DNA of 64,000 nucleotides from NCBI GenBank assembly GCA_037013685.1, contig CM072884.1:5828001-5892000 (forward strand). The letters run 5' to 3'. The position numbers and the translations under genes were made by a program. This DNA comes from Acridotheres tristis (Eukaryota > Chordata > Aves > Passeriformes > Sturnidae). Positions 49,791 through 62,612 of the stretch are shown here, one piece after another; positions within the stretch are counted from its first letter, which is position 1, and each line of letters starts with the position of its first letter. A model generated the notes under the pieces. That model was not told the origin of the DNA, searched no databases, and saw only the letters and a list, made by a program, of their open reading frames with translations.

Positions 49791-52700
49791 AAATGGGCCA
49801 TCAGCCACCAAAATGAAGAATACATGAGAAAAAAGCCCAACCAACCAAACAAAAAGTTTTGCAGTTTTCTGCATCTTAAAATGAACAGTTAATAATAAAC
49901 CAGCATCCAGGAAGATGCCAAGATCCTGCTATTGCTTTAGGTCGTGCTGTTCTTTCTGTGCTGTCATACATTGCTGCCATCACTGTCATATCCATACTGC
50001 AAAAATTCAAAAGGCTCCACAATTACTCTTCTCCTACCTTCTAGTGATGGACACACATGAATCAGGGAGCAGGAGTTCACATAAAATTCTAGAAATTATA
50101 CAACAGAAAGCAGGTGTATGTTGGTAGAGGAAAACTCTATGTGATATAAAGGGCCTTGTCTTCCTGTCACTTTTTTTTCTCAAAATAATCTGTTTTTAAT
50201 CTCAGAAACAGGGTCTCAGAATTCTAGAAAAAAACAAAAACAAAACAAAACTGTAAATTCTGCACTTGATTATTTCAGAGAATGTTTTACAAACCATTAT
50301 ACCTAATGAGAATGTCAAAGATCAGCAAATTGTTCCAATGGACTTTCCATCAAATTATGTTTACAATTACTGAGAGGTTAGATTTGCAAAGAAATGAGCT
50401 GACATTTCAGCATTCTGTGGCAATTGCAATATTTTCAGTCAGGATTTCAGTTTTATGGCCAGCTTGACAAAACTAGTGTAATTCTGTTTTCCTCCAGTAT
50501 AGCTAGGTTTATTTATAGCAAGGTCAACTCATTTCAAATATCTCATATCTCTTTACTCAGTAGAGAAATTGTCATGCAAGTAAAACTCAGGATGGTGGTG
50601 TTTCTCTGTAATAGTAGGGAGTAAGAACCAGCAACCACAGAAATTGCTTCTCTGCCTGTCAGAGTTGATATTCAATGCACAAAACATTTTGTAGATAAAA
50701 ATATACTGAATCTTATCTCTATGTAATAACAGTGAGCACACGTTTTTCAAAGTACACTGCAGACCCCAAACACAGCGGGGGCTCCGATGGAACTACCACA
50801 TGGAAACCCTCATCTAGCAATCTGACAACTAAATACATGGTCCAAATCTTCTCCCCAGACCTGAGGAGATTAAAATCCTGCTGCAAAAAATTCTGGTCTG
50901 AAATTTCTCTCTGCCCCTGAGTTTCCTGTGGGAAAACATTCTGGACAGCATCAGCCATCTCTCTTTTCCTTCCACTTTCCCATATCCCTTCCTCTCTGGT
51001 GACATGACTTCAAGGAGAGGAAAATTTCTCAGAACATCTGTTAATGATATTGTGTCCCAAGTCTATCAAGGAGTGTGTTTACACACAGTTTTCTGTGTCT
51101 CCTGCCTTCCACAGCTCTCTCACCATCCTCTTCCTCTGCTACTATTCCATGCAAGATGCTCATACAGCTTCAGCAAAGCTGTCATTTAAAATTACTTCAC
51201 CAGTGTCACAAGCATCTCCACAAATCCTGTTATTGCCTTTTTGTTTCTGTTACTTTCTGCTATTACTTTGGAAGTGAAGAACTTTTCCTCATCCCACAAA
51301 AGTATGACCTCTGGGAATTTTTTTGTTCTATTCAATGTGAATGTGTACTCAAGATGAGAACCAAATGAACATTTAAGTACCTTCAGCACATCTTAAGACA
51401 AATTTGAGCAGCAAAGTTATGAAGAGTGTTCACAGAAGAGTGGCTTAAGCCATTTAAAGGACAGCAAGACAAATGCATCCCTTAAAATACATCACTGGAT
51501 AACTGATATGCTGTACTGCACGTGCCCAGAGGCAGCATGCCTTTTTTACATTTGTGGACCTGCCTGCCCCATAAAGTTGTTTTAAATTCACAAAGTAGGT
51601 GTCTCTAGCCGTTGCCCGGGGCCACAAGCAATTTGTTTTACCTCGAGTGTTAAATATACACTTGAAAACACTGAATTCAAACCAAAATGTCCTAACCACA
51701 GTTATTTTATTCAAGATGCAACACGAAAGGGAACAGAATCATTATGTTTCACTAGGGATGCAGAAGTTAACAAAGAATATTAAGATAAATACAATTCCTC
51801 CTTGCAGAAAAGAGGATGAAATCCTCTGAAATGGTCAGGGAACCACCACAATAAAATTGCATGTCAAAGCATGACTTCACACTAAGAGACAGAAATGAAG
51901 CCCCCAGAAGCAGACAGCGATGTTTTGGGAGAAGTTAGGGATTTGTGGCTTTAATTCAAAAAAAAATCCCTTTTGAATGGAATTGTCTTGGAGTATTGGA
52001 TAAACACAGGAGCTACTGTACCCAAAGACCACTTTGAAATGCCTCATTCAGCACTGACCTCCTCTTCTCTAGCTGGCTGCCTAGCATCAGGCACTGAATA
52101 TCCTTGGCTTTGTCCTCTTTTGACTGGTTGCACCTAGAGAGGCAAATCCCTCCTGGGATAATGACTCAGAAGACGGATGCAGTGACACATCTCCTATCCC
52201 ATCTCCCTTCTGTGCATGAGCAATTGCACACTGACCAGCAATGGTATGATTTAGTCAAAATGTTCCAGAACTCTTAACAAGATATAAACTACAGCCAGCA
52301 GAGTGGCTCCCTAACAACAGTTCATGTGTGAATGAAGTGGAACATGGAACACTATTTGAAGATATCAATAATGGCATCATTAATATGTTCCTCTCCTTTC
52401 TGTAATGATTAGTTTGGTGCCTCACTGTACGTTCAGGAGAATACCTTCAGTTAAAAGCCTCCCTCTCTCTCCATCCTCCATCTCTTCAGGGGTGTGTGCA
52501 TTTCTGTCACAGCTGTTGATTGAAATCATGATGTTTTAAGCACATGTATATTTTGTTGACTCATTTGCATTCATCACTATTTAGTTTAAACAATTCCCTT
52601 TTAGCATCTTATGACAGGAATTTATAGATAATTGACTAATTTTGTATATTATTAACACCTTAATATTTTTATGAGAACACAGACGAAATCAGTGTATGTG

Positions 52701-55700
52701 AAACCTTGGAATGTTTTCTTCTAAGCACTGCTTTTTCACGAGATTTATCTTCCAGTTATTAATAGGAAATCTGCAGAAGCCAAGGTGCACAATGTAAGTC
52801 ACATTCTCTAGTGTTGCTCAAATTTGTTCTTTGAAACATCTGCTTTTCAACCTGTATTTACCTGTCTGCTGAGAGTCAGACAAATTACAGCAATATTTTT
52901 TTGCCTGAAGAGATGTCTGTCATTTCACAGAACAGATGCAACGAAAAAAAGTCGACTTCCCTTTTTCTGAAATATGCTGGATAAAAAAAATCCAAAAAAA
53001 CCTTGCCCAAACAAAGCAAATAGTTTAGTTTTCCTTCACATCCAAAAGGAACTACACCAGCCAACCCTTTAAACAAATGCTATCATGACTGAGTCCCTCA
53101 TCAGAGGCTTAGAACTGAACAGTTTAACATTGTGTATGCTTCATGCTTACTTTACTTTCAGTATCTAAGGATGCAGTCTTGTCCCATATGACTCAATATA
53201 CATTTCAAGCTTTTAAATATTTAAAACACCTTAAAACTACCACTAAGAGCTGTTGGCTGACAGAGAGGGTTTTCATCCACTCCAAACTGGGACCTTCTTA
53301 GTGTGAAGTGCTCAGAGATGGAGAATACAAACCCCATTCTGCAATTCAAGCACTGAAGAGGTATTTTTTCTCATGCACATATTTATTTGGTGGCCTGGCA
53401 TGTATATAAACACAGTGTCACTGAGAAAGCTTCTTGAACCAGATTTGTAATCTTTAATGGAAACCTGCCTTGTTAGAGCAGAGAACAAGCTCCTGAATTG
53501 TCTCCAATCTGGTGGGAAAGAACCACCTTGTGCTGGTATAAACCTCCAGGTCTAAGCAGTAGAACTTCAGGAAAGATTGTATTGATCATTCCAAATCACA
53601 TATTTTGGCATAACACCTTTCTGTGGATGAGTGATTTTTTTTTTTAGAGACAAGCCTTATAATCACCTGTTGCAGAAATCCTTGCTTAAAATGCTGATAC
53701 ATGAAAGAAAATTTAAAAGAAATAATAATATTTTAGTCTACAGACTCACATAGAGAAACAAATACTGAGGGAAGTGACAGATCAAATCTCTCCTCTTAAT
53801 TATCAGTTCTCAGAATCTGACTTTAAATTATTCCATCTCTTCATGTGCCAAGAGGATGGGTAGGGTTACTGGAGGACTGAAAGAACTCCAGAGTATCATC
53901 CTTTAAAGGAGCAGCAGTGTGTAGGGGATCCATGACACTACAAAAGTACACGTTCAGTGGGTTGCTTAAAGAGAAAAAAAATGTTGTGAAGCACTCCAAT
54001 ACAACACTTTGAAATGTCTCATATGTGCCTTCTGAGGAAACATAAAAAACAGTGGCTGTGATTGCTTTTTGTAACTGACAACAGCATTTGATATCAGATC
54101 TAACTGTTTGAGGCAGGACCTGTGTGAAACAAGCAGCTGTGAATCAAAACCAAAATATTCTTCCAAGGAGCTAGAAGAAAGGCCCAAGACATAAAAGGAC
54201 TGATAATTATAACAGCACAAACATAATGAGCTCTGAGTGTAATTGATGGGGAGTTGAACTGTTCTTTCAAATTAAAAAAAAAATCAAACAATTTTCAACA
54301 TGTTTAGGGAGAGTTATTCTACTCCTAACATTTTAGTAGTGCTTTTACACCTACACTGTACAGCAACCTTTTATTCCAAGAACACCCAGAAAACCGGATG
54401 ACTCATTTCAATATGTTACACCTTGTTAAACATTTTAAACAAACTTGAAAATCAATTACAACGAAAGAAATGCTACACTGGTTGTGGAAATTTTGGAAAA
54501 AGCAAAGTGAAGTTTTCCTCCAAGCATTTTTGGGCTTATTAACATTTTTGATACAGGAACATAAACAAAATATTTTAAGAGATTTTAGACAAACAGAAGA
54601 GGCTGGAACGACTGTGAAAAGGGGAAAAGAATCTGCCCTAAGAATGCAAACCTCTTTCTGTCCAATTTTCTTCCCTTTAGTTCATAAATATTGTTGAATC
54701 ACAATGATGTAGTCATGACTTTTGGTGCTTCCTACATGACAGAACATACTAAAATTCAGCAGAAATACTTACTGTACCTTTGGGGGTGAAACCAGCCAGG
54801 ACCAAGAAAAAGTACTGGGTACATTTGTTCTCTCTATTTGCAGAGTTGGGGAAAGGAAAGGCACATTTTCAGAGATTCCTTAGAATAATGAATTAAAATC
54901 AGCATGCCCTTCTCTTAGTTATTGCTGTTATTATTAGTAGTAGGAGTACCAGTTTTTTTTTAACATATACTTTATATATTTTAACTTCATGTATTTTAAC
55001 TCTCTTTACCATTTGGGGAAATTAGAAATAGTGTTACAAACTGGCCTTATGTTTCCTTCCTCTAAATACTGTCCCTTTGCCCACCATTTAAAATAAACTA
55101 TGAGGGGTTCTTTAAATAGTGATAGGAAATAAAATCTGTACCTTTCCCTGGATTTCACTACTGCCCCTTTCTATCCTTAATGCATTTAAAGAAAGAAGAA
55201 TACCAACAAAGAAATAAAATACAAGGAAGAACAGAGGCTCTGCTTTGGATTTGCTGTGTGCCCAAGTATGTAGTATTATCAACGAGGGGGTTCTGAAACA
55301 TGGAATGAAATCCTCTCTGAGAAGAATGAGGATGGGAATAGCTCCAATGGTCAAACTCATCCCCTATTAGGTCAGCAAGAAACTTCAACCAGCAAAACCA
55401 GATTTGAAGGCAGAATACCAGTCAATGCTCTAGTCACTATTGCAGGATTAGGAAAAACCAGGTGGGCAAACAATACATATTTTAGGATGCTTTTGCTTTT
55501 TTTCTTCTCTGTTTTCCCCAATTAGTTGGTTGCTTTGCTGTTGCTAAATTCCTTTTGTTTTCAAAGAATTTAATTTTCTGTCCACTGAAGCAAAACTGAA
55601 GAAAAGAAGTGAGAAAATGATGGGACAACTAGGCAGGTAAAATCCTTGTAAATCCTACTCCAAACTGCTTAATATTCTGAATCCCTACTTCAGGGAGATA

Positions 55701-57375
55701 AAAAACCCTGCTGGCATAGTCTGAGTTGCACTGGTCTCTGAGTAGGAAGAATTTACCGTAGATTTGGAAGCTTTACTTCTTAAAAAAAAAAAAAAGAAAG
55801 AAAAAGCAAGAAATTAAGATTCTTCTGTTATGCTGGGGTTTTCTACAACACAAGCCTCAGTGATAAACAGAAATATAAACAAACAGAAATTAGAGGCATT
55901 AGAAGTGGCCACAAACTACTGAAGGTCTCCATTTAATTAGCATTCAAACTGATAGCAAACCATCTAGCTCATTTTGATTCATTATGAAACACTGCTGGAG
56001 AAACAGAAAAATAACATAATTCCTAATGATTAAGACTGCCATTATGTATATTTGTATAGGCATCAGACTCTTTTCAAGTTGCTGGGACCAAGCCAGGATT
56101 CCAATTTTTGCCTGAAGCAGGCAAGAGACTCTGCTGAAATGAAACTTTAACATCCCTATTGCAAACAAAAGTGTGCCTTTGAGAGTGTGTGCTCAGTTCA
56201 ATTGCCTGAATACACACACACAGGGGCAGAGCCTTTTCTTCATCACCCAGTGGAGGAGAAGTGCTGATAAATGTCTGCTATATATCCTTTAACATACCTC
56301 AAGCACCCCATGCATTAGTGTAGCTGTAGCACTGCATTAAGTCATCACTTTTGGTTTTTTCTTCAGCACCAAGAGATACAACTGGGACACATTTAATGGA
56401 TGGGCCCAGAATCAACTCAATACTTTCTTCACCCACCCACCCTGACTCCTCCAAACTATCCAATCCTGAATTCCAATTCCCTTCATATATTCAGTGTAAC
56501 GTGCACAATTTTATACATGGACTATTTTATACATGGAATTACTAGGCTAGACTCACAGGGCTTGAGCAGCCTTCACTGAGGTGTAGAAGCTAAGAGCCTG
56601 TTCAGGGTATGTAAAACCAAAAAACTTGGATGAAAATGTCTCCACGGATCATTAACTTCTACCCATTGACACCTCTGCAGTTGTTTCCTGTCACTTTTCT
56701 CTCACTCGTGAATGGGTGAGTATTGACAAAGACCAAGAGTAAAATCCACACACTTCTAGATTTTCAGGGCTAAAAGTAAGTGTTTCTGATTCATGACTGG
56801 CCGTGCTTTCTCCTGCCTGGGTACCAGAGGGAGAGGTGTGATTGTCCAGGATGTGAATCCTCTTGGCAGCTGGAGTTCCACACCAGGCATGTCAGGAAAT
56901 GCAGGATCAGAAATGACATTCTACCAAGAGGAGAGAACCACAGCAGCACCAGAGATGCACAGCAGCTTGGCTCTCCTTTCCCTGCCCAAAGAACAAGAGC
57001 ACAGCTTCATGGATGCTCCATGACCTTCCTGAACACAAAAAGCAGACTGAATTCTATGTGTATCACCAGAGGGAAAAAGACCAATGAAAAGTCTCTAATG
57101 ACACAGCATGCTTTCCCAAAGAAAAACCAAAACCAAAATCAAAACCCAATGAAAACTTACAGTATTAATTGTTTCCTTTAACCCACTATATACAATTCTT
57201 ATTTTTATGGCTCCATTCATGGATATTGTAAATTCTGAATATTGAAAAATGCAGGGGGTTTTGACAGGAAAAACATGCATATATATATAAATTATTCACT
57301 ACGTATTTCATGATCATATAAATCTTCCTTCATTGGCTTAAATTTAGATTAGTCTAATATCCATCAACTTAATCT

Positions 57376-57604
57376 GATTCTGTAAAACCTGTACCCAAAG
57401 TTTTACCTGTGTTTGCTGTGGCAAATGGACTGTGACTTACACAGCAGCATGTTTACATGGTTTGTACATGAGGAAGATTTTAGCAGAAAATTATAGTGCT
57501 AGAAGATTTAGGTTAACTGTGTTGGATTAAGGTAGAGGGTTGTAACAGTTGTGATTTAATCATCTCGCAGTTTCCCGTATTTTTATCTGTGGTTATAAAA
57601 TCTG
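57376..57604 (+). repeat. Diverged direct repeat, copy A
   Basis: About 225 bp shared with 58894-59125. Blocks in common, in order, are ACCTGT, TTTTACCT.TGTTTGCTGTGG, AGCAGCAT.TTTACA, AATTATA.TG.TA.AAGATTTA, GTGATTTA.T.ATCTCGCA and GTATTTTTATCTGTGGTTAT. Estimated identity is about two-thirds. I do not recognise the family. It lies in the CADM2 intron. Confidence 0.7.
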
Positions 57605-58893
57605 AATTTGTACTACCCCTCTCTCTGCTTTATGTTCCTTATTCCTACCATTATTGTAACAGATGCTCTTTGGGTTTCCCCTAGCACTTCTGTTAATTGT
57701 GGAGCCATTACTGCTATTACAACCTTGGGCCACCCAGACAGTATTTCTTTGCACACACCACCAGTGCAATTGGCAAATAGTTTGATAATCATTTTACCAC
57801 CGAACTCACACAGTAGCTGGCCATAGAGAGAAATTATTTTTTCCTTTATAGCAATAAGACTCACATTTGATGAGCATTCTCATCAGATGATATCTTTTTT
57901 TTTCCTGATACAGTGAATTATATTGTAGGATGAGCAAATGCCTTTTTCATCTTTAATTTTTATTTGCATTATTTTGAAGGAGGAAAGTCCATATCTTGGT
58001 TTTATGATTTTATAATGTCTTTGAAACTGAGTGACTTGGCAATAAAGAATCCAAATTAGTAATTCATTTTGTTAAGATGTGTTACATCACTATAATTTAT
58101 GGCAATAATGGAGGGATTAAGCTGCACTCTCAAGCATCTCTGTCTCCTTCACAACCATTAAACTTTTATTTAGCTTACAAATACAATCTTAAATTTAGAG
58201 GAAAAAGTTGCGAATTCTGTAACAGCAAAAGAACACATACTTTATTCAAAAACATCCTTTAGGAAAGCACAGAAGACTTTTATGACTACATGCATAATCA
58301 GTTTCCTGCGTACTTTTATGTTTTCAGGGTTGAAGCCTAATTAAAATATGCCATGGCACCTTTGAGAAATTATTCTCTGTGACAAAAAGTTCCAGCATTT
58401 GCTGTTTTTCAATCCTAGCCATGTCCTAGCCTTTAAATTTTACACAAGCAAATAAATGTAACTTTGTAAAAATAATCTTTCAAAATATTACAGACTACTT
58501 AAACAACCTAGCTTTACTGGTTTATAACAAGACAGTCTCCAATTGAGACTGCAAAAGACTTTTTTTCTTTTCACCAGACAATTAGGAGAGAAATTAGGAG
58601 TTTTAGTTTAGAGTTCTAAACAATGGACTGAGACCACATTTGCCAGGTAGTGCCAGAGACAGAGTGGGCAGGATGACAAAAATGTTCTCATGTTGCATGA
58701 AGATGTTTCTCTAGCATCTCTCTCTCAATTTTTGTATCTCCCTGCTAGACCTCACTTTGCCAAAAAAGAGTGGAAGCCCTTTGAAAAAATATCCTAAGCC
58801 AACAGAAATTTCTAAAGGGCAAGTTCATGAGAAAAAGGAGGACACAGTGGTTTAAAAATGCTGATAATTTGTGTAATGATCACTGACTTGGCC

Positions 58894-59125
58894 TGATTTT
58901 TCTAAGACCTGTCTCAAATGGTTTTTACCTATGTTTGCTGTGGTATATGAACTCTGCTATGGATAGCAGCATATTTACACTGTCAGTACACCAAAGATGC
59001 CTTAATAATAAATTATACTGTTAAAAGATTTATTTTAAGTAGACTGGATGAATTTAGAAGTATATTATGGCTGTGATTTAGTAATCTCGCATTTTTTCGT
59101 ATTTTTATCTGTGGTTATTAAATTA
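58894..59125 (+). repeat. Diverged direct repeat, copy B
   Basis: Second copy of the sequence at 57376-57604, in the same orientation and about 1.5 kb to the right. The best conserved section is the 3' part, ending TATTTTTATCTGTGGTTATTAAAT. Similarity fades on both sides, so the repeat unit is near 225 bp and does not include the intervening DNA. Confidence 0.7.
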
Positions 59126-59661
59126 ATATATTGAAATTTATTTTTCAAAACATTGCAACAAATGTAGCCTTACAGTCTAGTTATTTTAGTTACCTTTTGG
59201 AAAGGCAAATTTTGATTTAACAATTTTTTTTGGTCTCTAATATTAATTAAAGCTATGATTTCAGGTTGTTATGTTTTTCTTCATTTAAATGATGAAAAAC
59301 AGGACATTTAACTTTTTTTTGCCTGTGCAGATAAATCTGAGAAAATAGGAATGTCTCTACTAGATGGGAAAACACCACCAACTAGTCCAATTTAACTAAC
59401 AACTAAATGACAAATGGAATACATAAAGTTTCCTTTACTCGTTTTTTGACTCAAGAGTCTAGAAATCTTCTGCATTGGTGACTATATTCACATCATTCAC
59501 TTTTTTTCATGTCATTTCTAATTTAATTTAACTGCTGCCACCTCTCTCTCCAGCTCTTTTCCAAGGTGAAGAGTGCTGCTGTGTTTAATCTCTCTTAGGA
59601 CAGACACCATTTTCAAAGATCAGCCATCCTTCACACTTTTTCCCCTTCCCTCTCATTTCTA

Positions 59662-59663
<2 letters not shown>

Positions 59664-59696
<33 letters not shown>
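59664..59696. repeat. Poly-T run of 33
   Basis: Thirty-three consecutive T residues on the plus strand, the longest homopolymer in the window. As a minus-strand A-tail it could mark the end of a retroposed copy lying at 59697-60050, but I recognise no parent gene there and no AATAAA precedes it. It may simply be an expanded homopolymer or carry assembly error in length. Confidence 0.95.
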
Positions 59697-59700
<4 letters not shown>

Positions 59701-62249
59701 CTGGATAAGCAGAACTCCCTGCTGCATTTCCAAAGCAGTTGTGCAGTATTTCCAAAGCATGGAAGGCACACCCTAAGGTGCACTCCCTGAAGTCCATCCC
59801 ACATTTATGAAGTGACAAAACAACAATTTCTGTTTGGGTTTCTGCCCCTCTCCTTGCTTGAAAATCATTCTTTCTCTCCAGCAAAAGGCAAGAGTGCTGT
59901 GGGGTCAGGTAACAGTGACAAGGACACCACAGGGCTCTAGCACATGTTTCCTGGTAGTGAAATACAATTAATGCCACTTCAGGTAACAAATGAAAGATTT
60001 TTGTGCTCTTTGCAGTCCTGAAATTATTTAACAATAATTTATTGGGTTATTTTACAAGTGGCTTGTGAAAATAGCTCTACAGGGAAGAAGGGATGAGGGG
60101 GACTTGTCCCCTTTAGTATGTGAAGGAAAATTATGCATAATCTCTGGTAGACTTCTATAAATACTTTGACACTGAAAATTATGAATATTTCCTAATTTAA
60201 TCATAAAACTGATTTCAAATGCTACATGAACTGCAAGGTGACCATGCCTTTCTGCTAAATACTCTACTTACTACATAAAAAAAATCTGTGGAATAGAAAA
60301 GGGGATTGTTCAGCATATGAGTAAATAGTTTTAATTCCTTTTAAATTTCTGTCTTAAAAATATAGTTGTACAACTGCTCTCTAGCAGCAGTAATATTTAG
60401 CATTATCTACTATGGCACTGCAGATGTTCAGATATGTATTTGGAAAACGAGTAAAAATTTGAAGTCTGATTACTTTTTCTGTCTTTGAAGCATGTTCTGT
60501 GGACACTTCAGACAGAAACTGGGTCTTATCTTAATATTCACACCTTATCAAAGTTGTGAAGTGCTACAAAAATGAGCAAATAGAGTAAATGTTTGATAAG
60601 TGCATAACAATATAAATGCTTTAAGCTTATCATGAAAATGATTTGTCTACAATAACAGAGACTGGGTGCCAAGAAAAAAGAACAAACCAAAACCCTCATT
60701 TTTGTTCTGCTTGTCTCAGTATGCAATGAGTGAGTGGGGAAAAAAAAATCAAAATAATGGATTATTTGGGCATGATTACGCCAGGGTGCCTTCTACACAA
60801 CCTTCCTAAAAACTTTCTTAAGTAGAGATCAAAGAAGGGGGTTTATCCCTAATATCAATCAGGGTCCTAATGTCCTACAGACACACAGGCATTTGAATTA
60901 AAAACCAGATATAGCTTCCCCGATTTCCATGGGATTGCTGATATTACAGCACAAAGTGGGTGGGTTTGCAGGGTCAGGACAGTGTCTGCAGCCCGACTAC
61001 TGTCCCTTGTGCAGAAGACAAGAAATCAGGTCACAGGAAGGCACCTAGAAAAGTGTTAATGTTAAGAATATTTTGCATTCTTATCCAGTCACAAACTAAT
61101 TCAATTAATATGCAATCATAACGTATTTTGAATGCCATGTGAAGCTGCCAAAAAGTGCCTAAATTTTAACACAGGCCTGACGAAACTGAACCACCAGTAA
61201 AGTCCTGTCTGAATTACACTCTGCTGGATTGCAGGTCCCTTTCCTTGCCCTGCTATGTATGTAAGGGGTGCTGCCAGTGCAGCACAGCTCTGCTGCTGAT
61301 ACATCATTTTCCTTTTGATTGCTGAAAGAAAGGCTGCGGAATGCAGGCAGGATTAGTTCACATTCCTACAACAGTCAGTGGGCATCACGTGGTTTGTGGG
61401 ACTCACTGCCTTACAGTCCTAAATCCCCCCTTTTTTCAGTCCTACATACTTTAATTTTTTAGGTTTTGATCGGTGTTTTCCTTTCACTACAATACAGGCA
61501 ATGCAAAAACACTAATTAATGCTAATGAAGTATCAACGGATAAAACTGAGATCTTAAGATATAACATGCTGATGGAAAGAACAAATTTATTGACATAGGT
61601 CAATTGCATTAAAAATTAAATTAGGAACTGATGCTTTTTGGGCAGAAAATGTCCATTCCATTTGGAAAATTCCATTTACTACATTTGCTAATAAATAACT
61701 CATCCACAGTAATTTTTGACCTAGATCTGATGTCTGAAGTAAAGTTTTAGTTGATATTCAGGACTAATGAAGCTGATTCTTGGAACTCTCAACTGACCAA
61801 GACTCTGAGATTATTTAAATGCCATTTTCCTTTTTCTCTTTTCCAGAAACTATCCTTTTAACATACTTTTAATATGGCTAAAATAACTGCCTTTTCCAAC
61901 ACTGGTCTTTTGAACACAGTACAAAAGACACTCTTCTAACCCTTACAAAAAGAATTAAAATAACTTTTTCAAGCATCAAAAAGCCATTTATTGAAGGGAT
62001 CCAGCAACAGATGGGGAAACGTATGACTGTAACTCTTCTAAACGTTTGTGTGCCTTTTAAAAAATTATACTATTCCATAACTTGAATCTTTTGATTATAA
62101 TTTATTTGGAAGGGAAGATGACCTAAATTTTCATGTGTGATATTAAATGTAAAGCTTAGATCTTTTCAGGAACCTCTCTCAACTGGAGGTTTGCAAGTTC
62201 CAGTGCAACATGAGGCATCTGCTGTGGCTGCCATGATATAAATGCTAGG

Positions 62250-62612
62250 GATGAATAGAACAGAATGGAACAGAATAGAAGAGAACAGAAAAGCCACGGT
62301 GAAAGGGACCCACAGTGATCATCCAGCTCAACTGCCTGACTCTCAAAGATCTTTATTGATGGCATTGTCCAAAGCCTCCTAAACACTGATAGGGATGGGG
62401 TATTCACCACCTCTCTCTCCAGGAAGGCTGTTCCAGTGCTTGACCACTCTCTTGGTAAAGAAATCTTTCCTAATGTCCAGTCTGAATCTCTCCTGGTGCA
62501 GCTCTGAACCATTCCTATCACTGCATGCCATGGAAGAGATCAGCACTTCCCTCTCCACTTTCCCTCCTCAGGATCACCCTCTTTTCCTCCAGACTAGATA
62601 AGCCCAGAGTTC
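62250..62612 (-). mobile_element. CR1-type LINE 3' fragment
   Basis: On the minus strand the sequence carries AACAGCCTTCCTGGAGAGAG, GACTGGACATTAGGAAAGAT, a GATCACTGTGGGTCCCTTTC block and a terminus of imperfect TTCTGTTC/TTCTATTC units. On the plus strand that terminus reads as GAACAGAATGGAACAGAA. This terminal variant differs from the ATTCTATG type, suggesting another CR1 subfamily. The copy is 5'-truncated, and its short ORFs have no coding value. Confidence 0.85.

Noticed and set aside
56780..57181. 133-residue plus-strand ORF in the intron
   Set aside because: It has no domain, ends in a low-complexity Asn/Gln stretch and overlaps another ORF in a second frame. It is consistent with chance.
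59585..60034. 149-residue minus-strand ORF ending in a lysine run
   Set aside because: The lysines come from the 33-base homopolymer. The rest has no recognisable family or upstream splice or start context.
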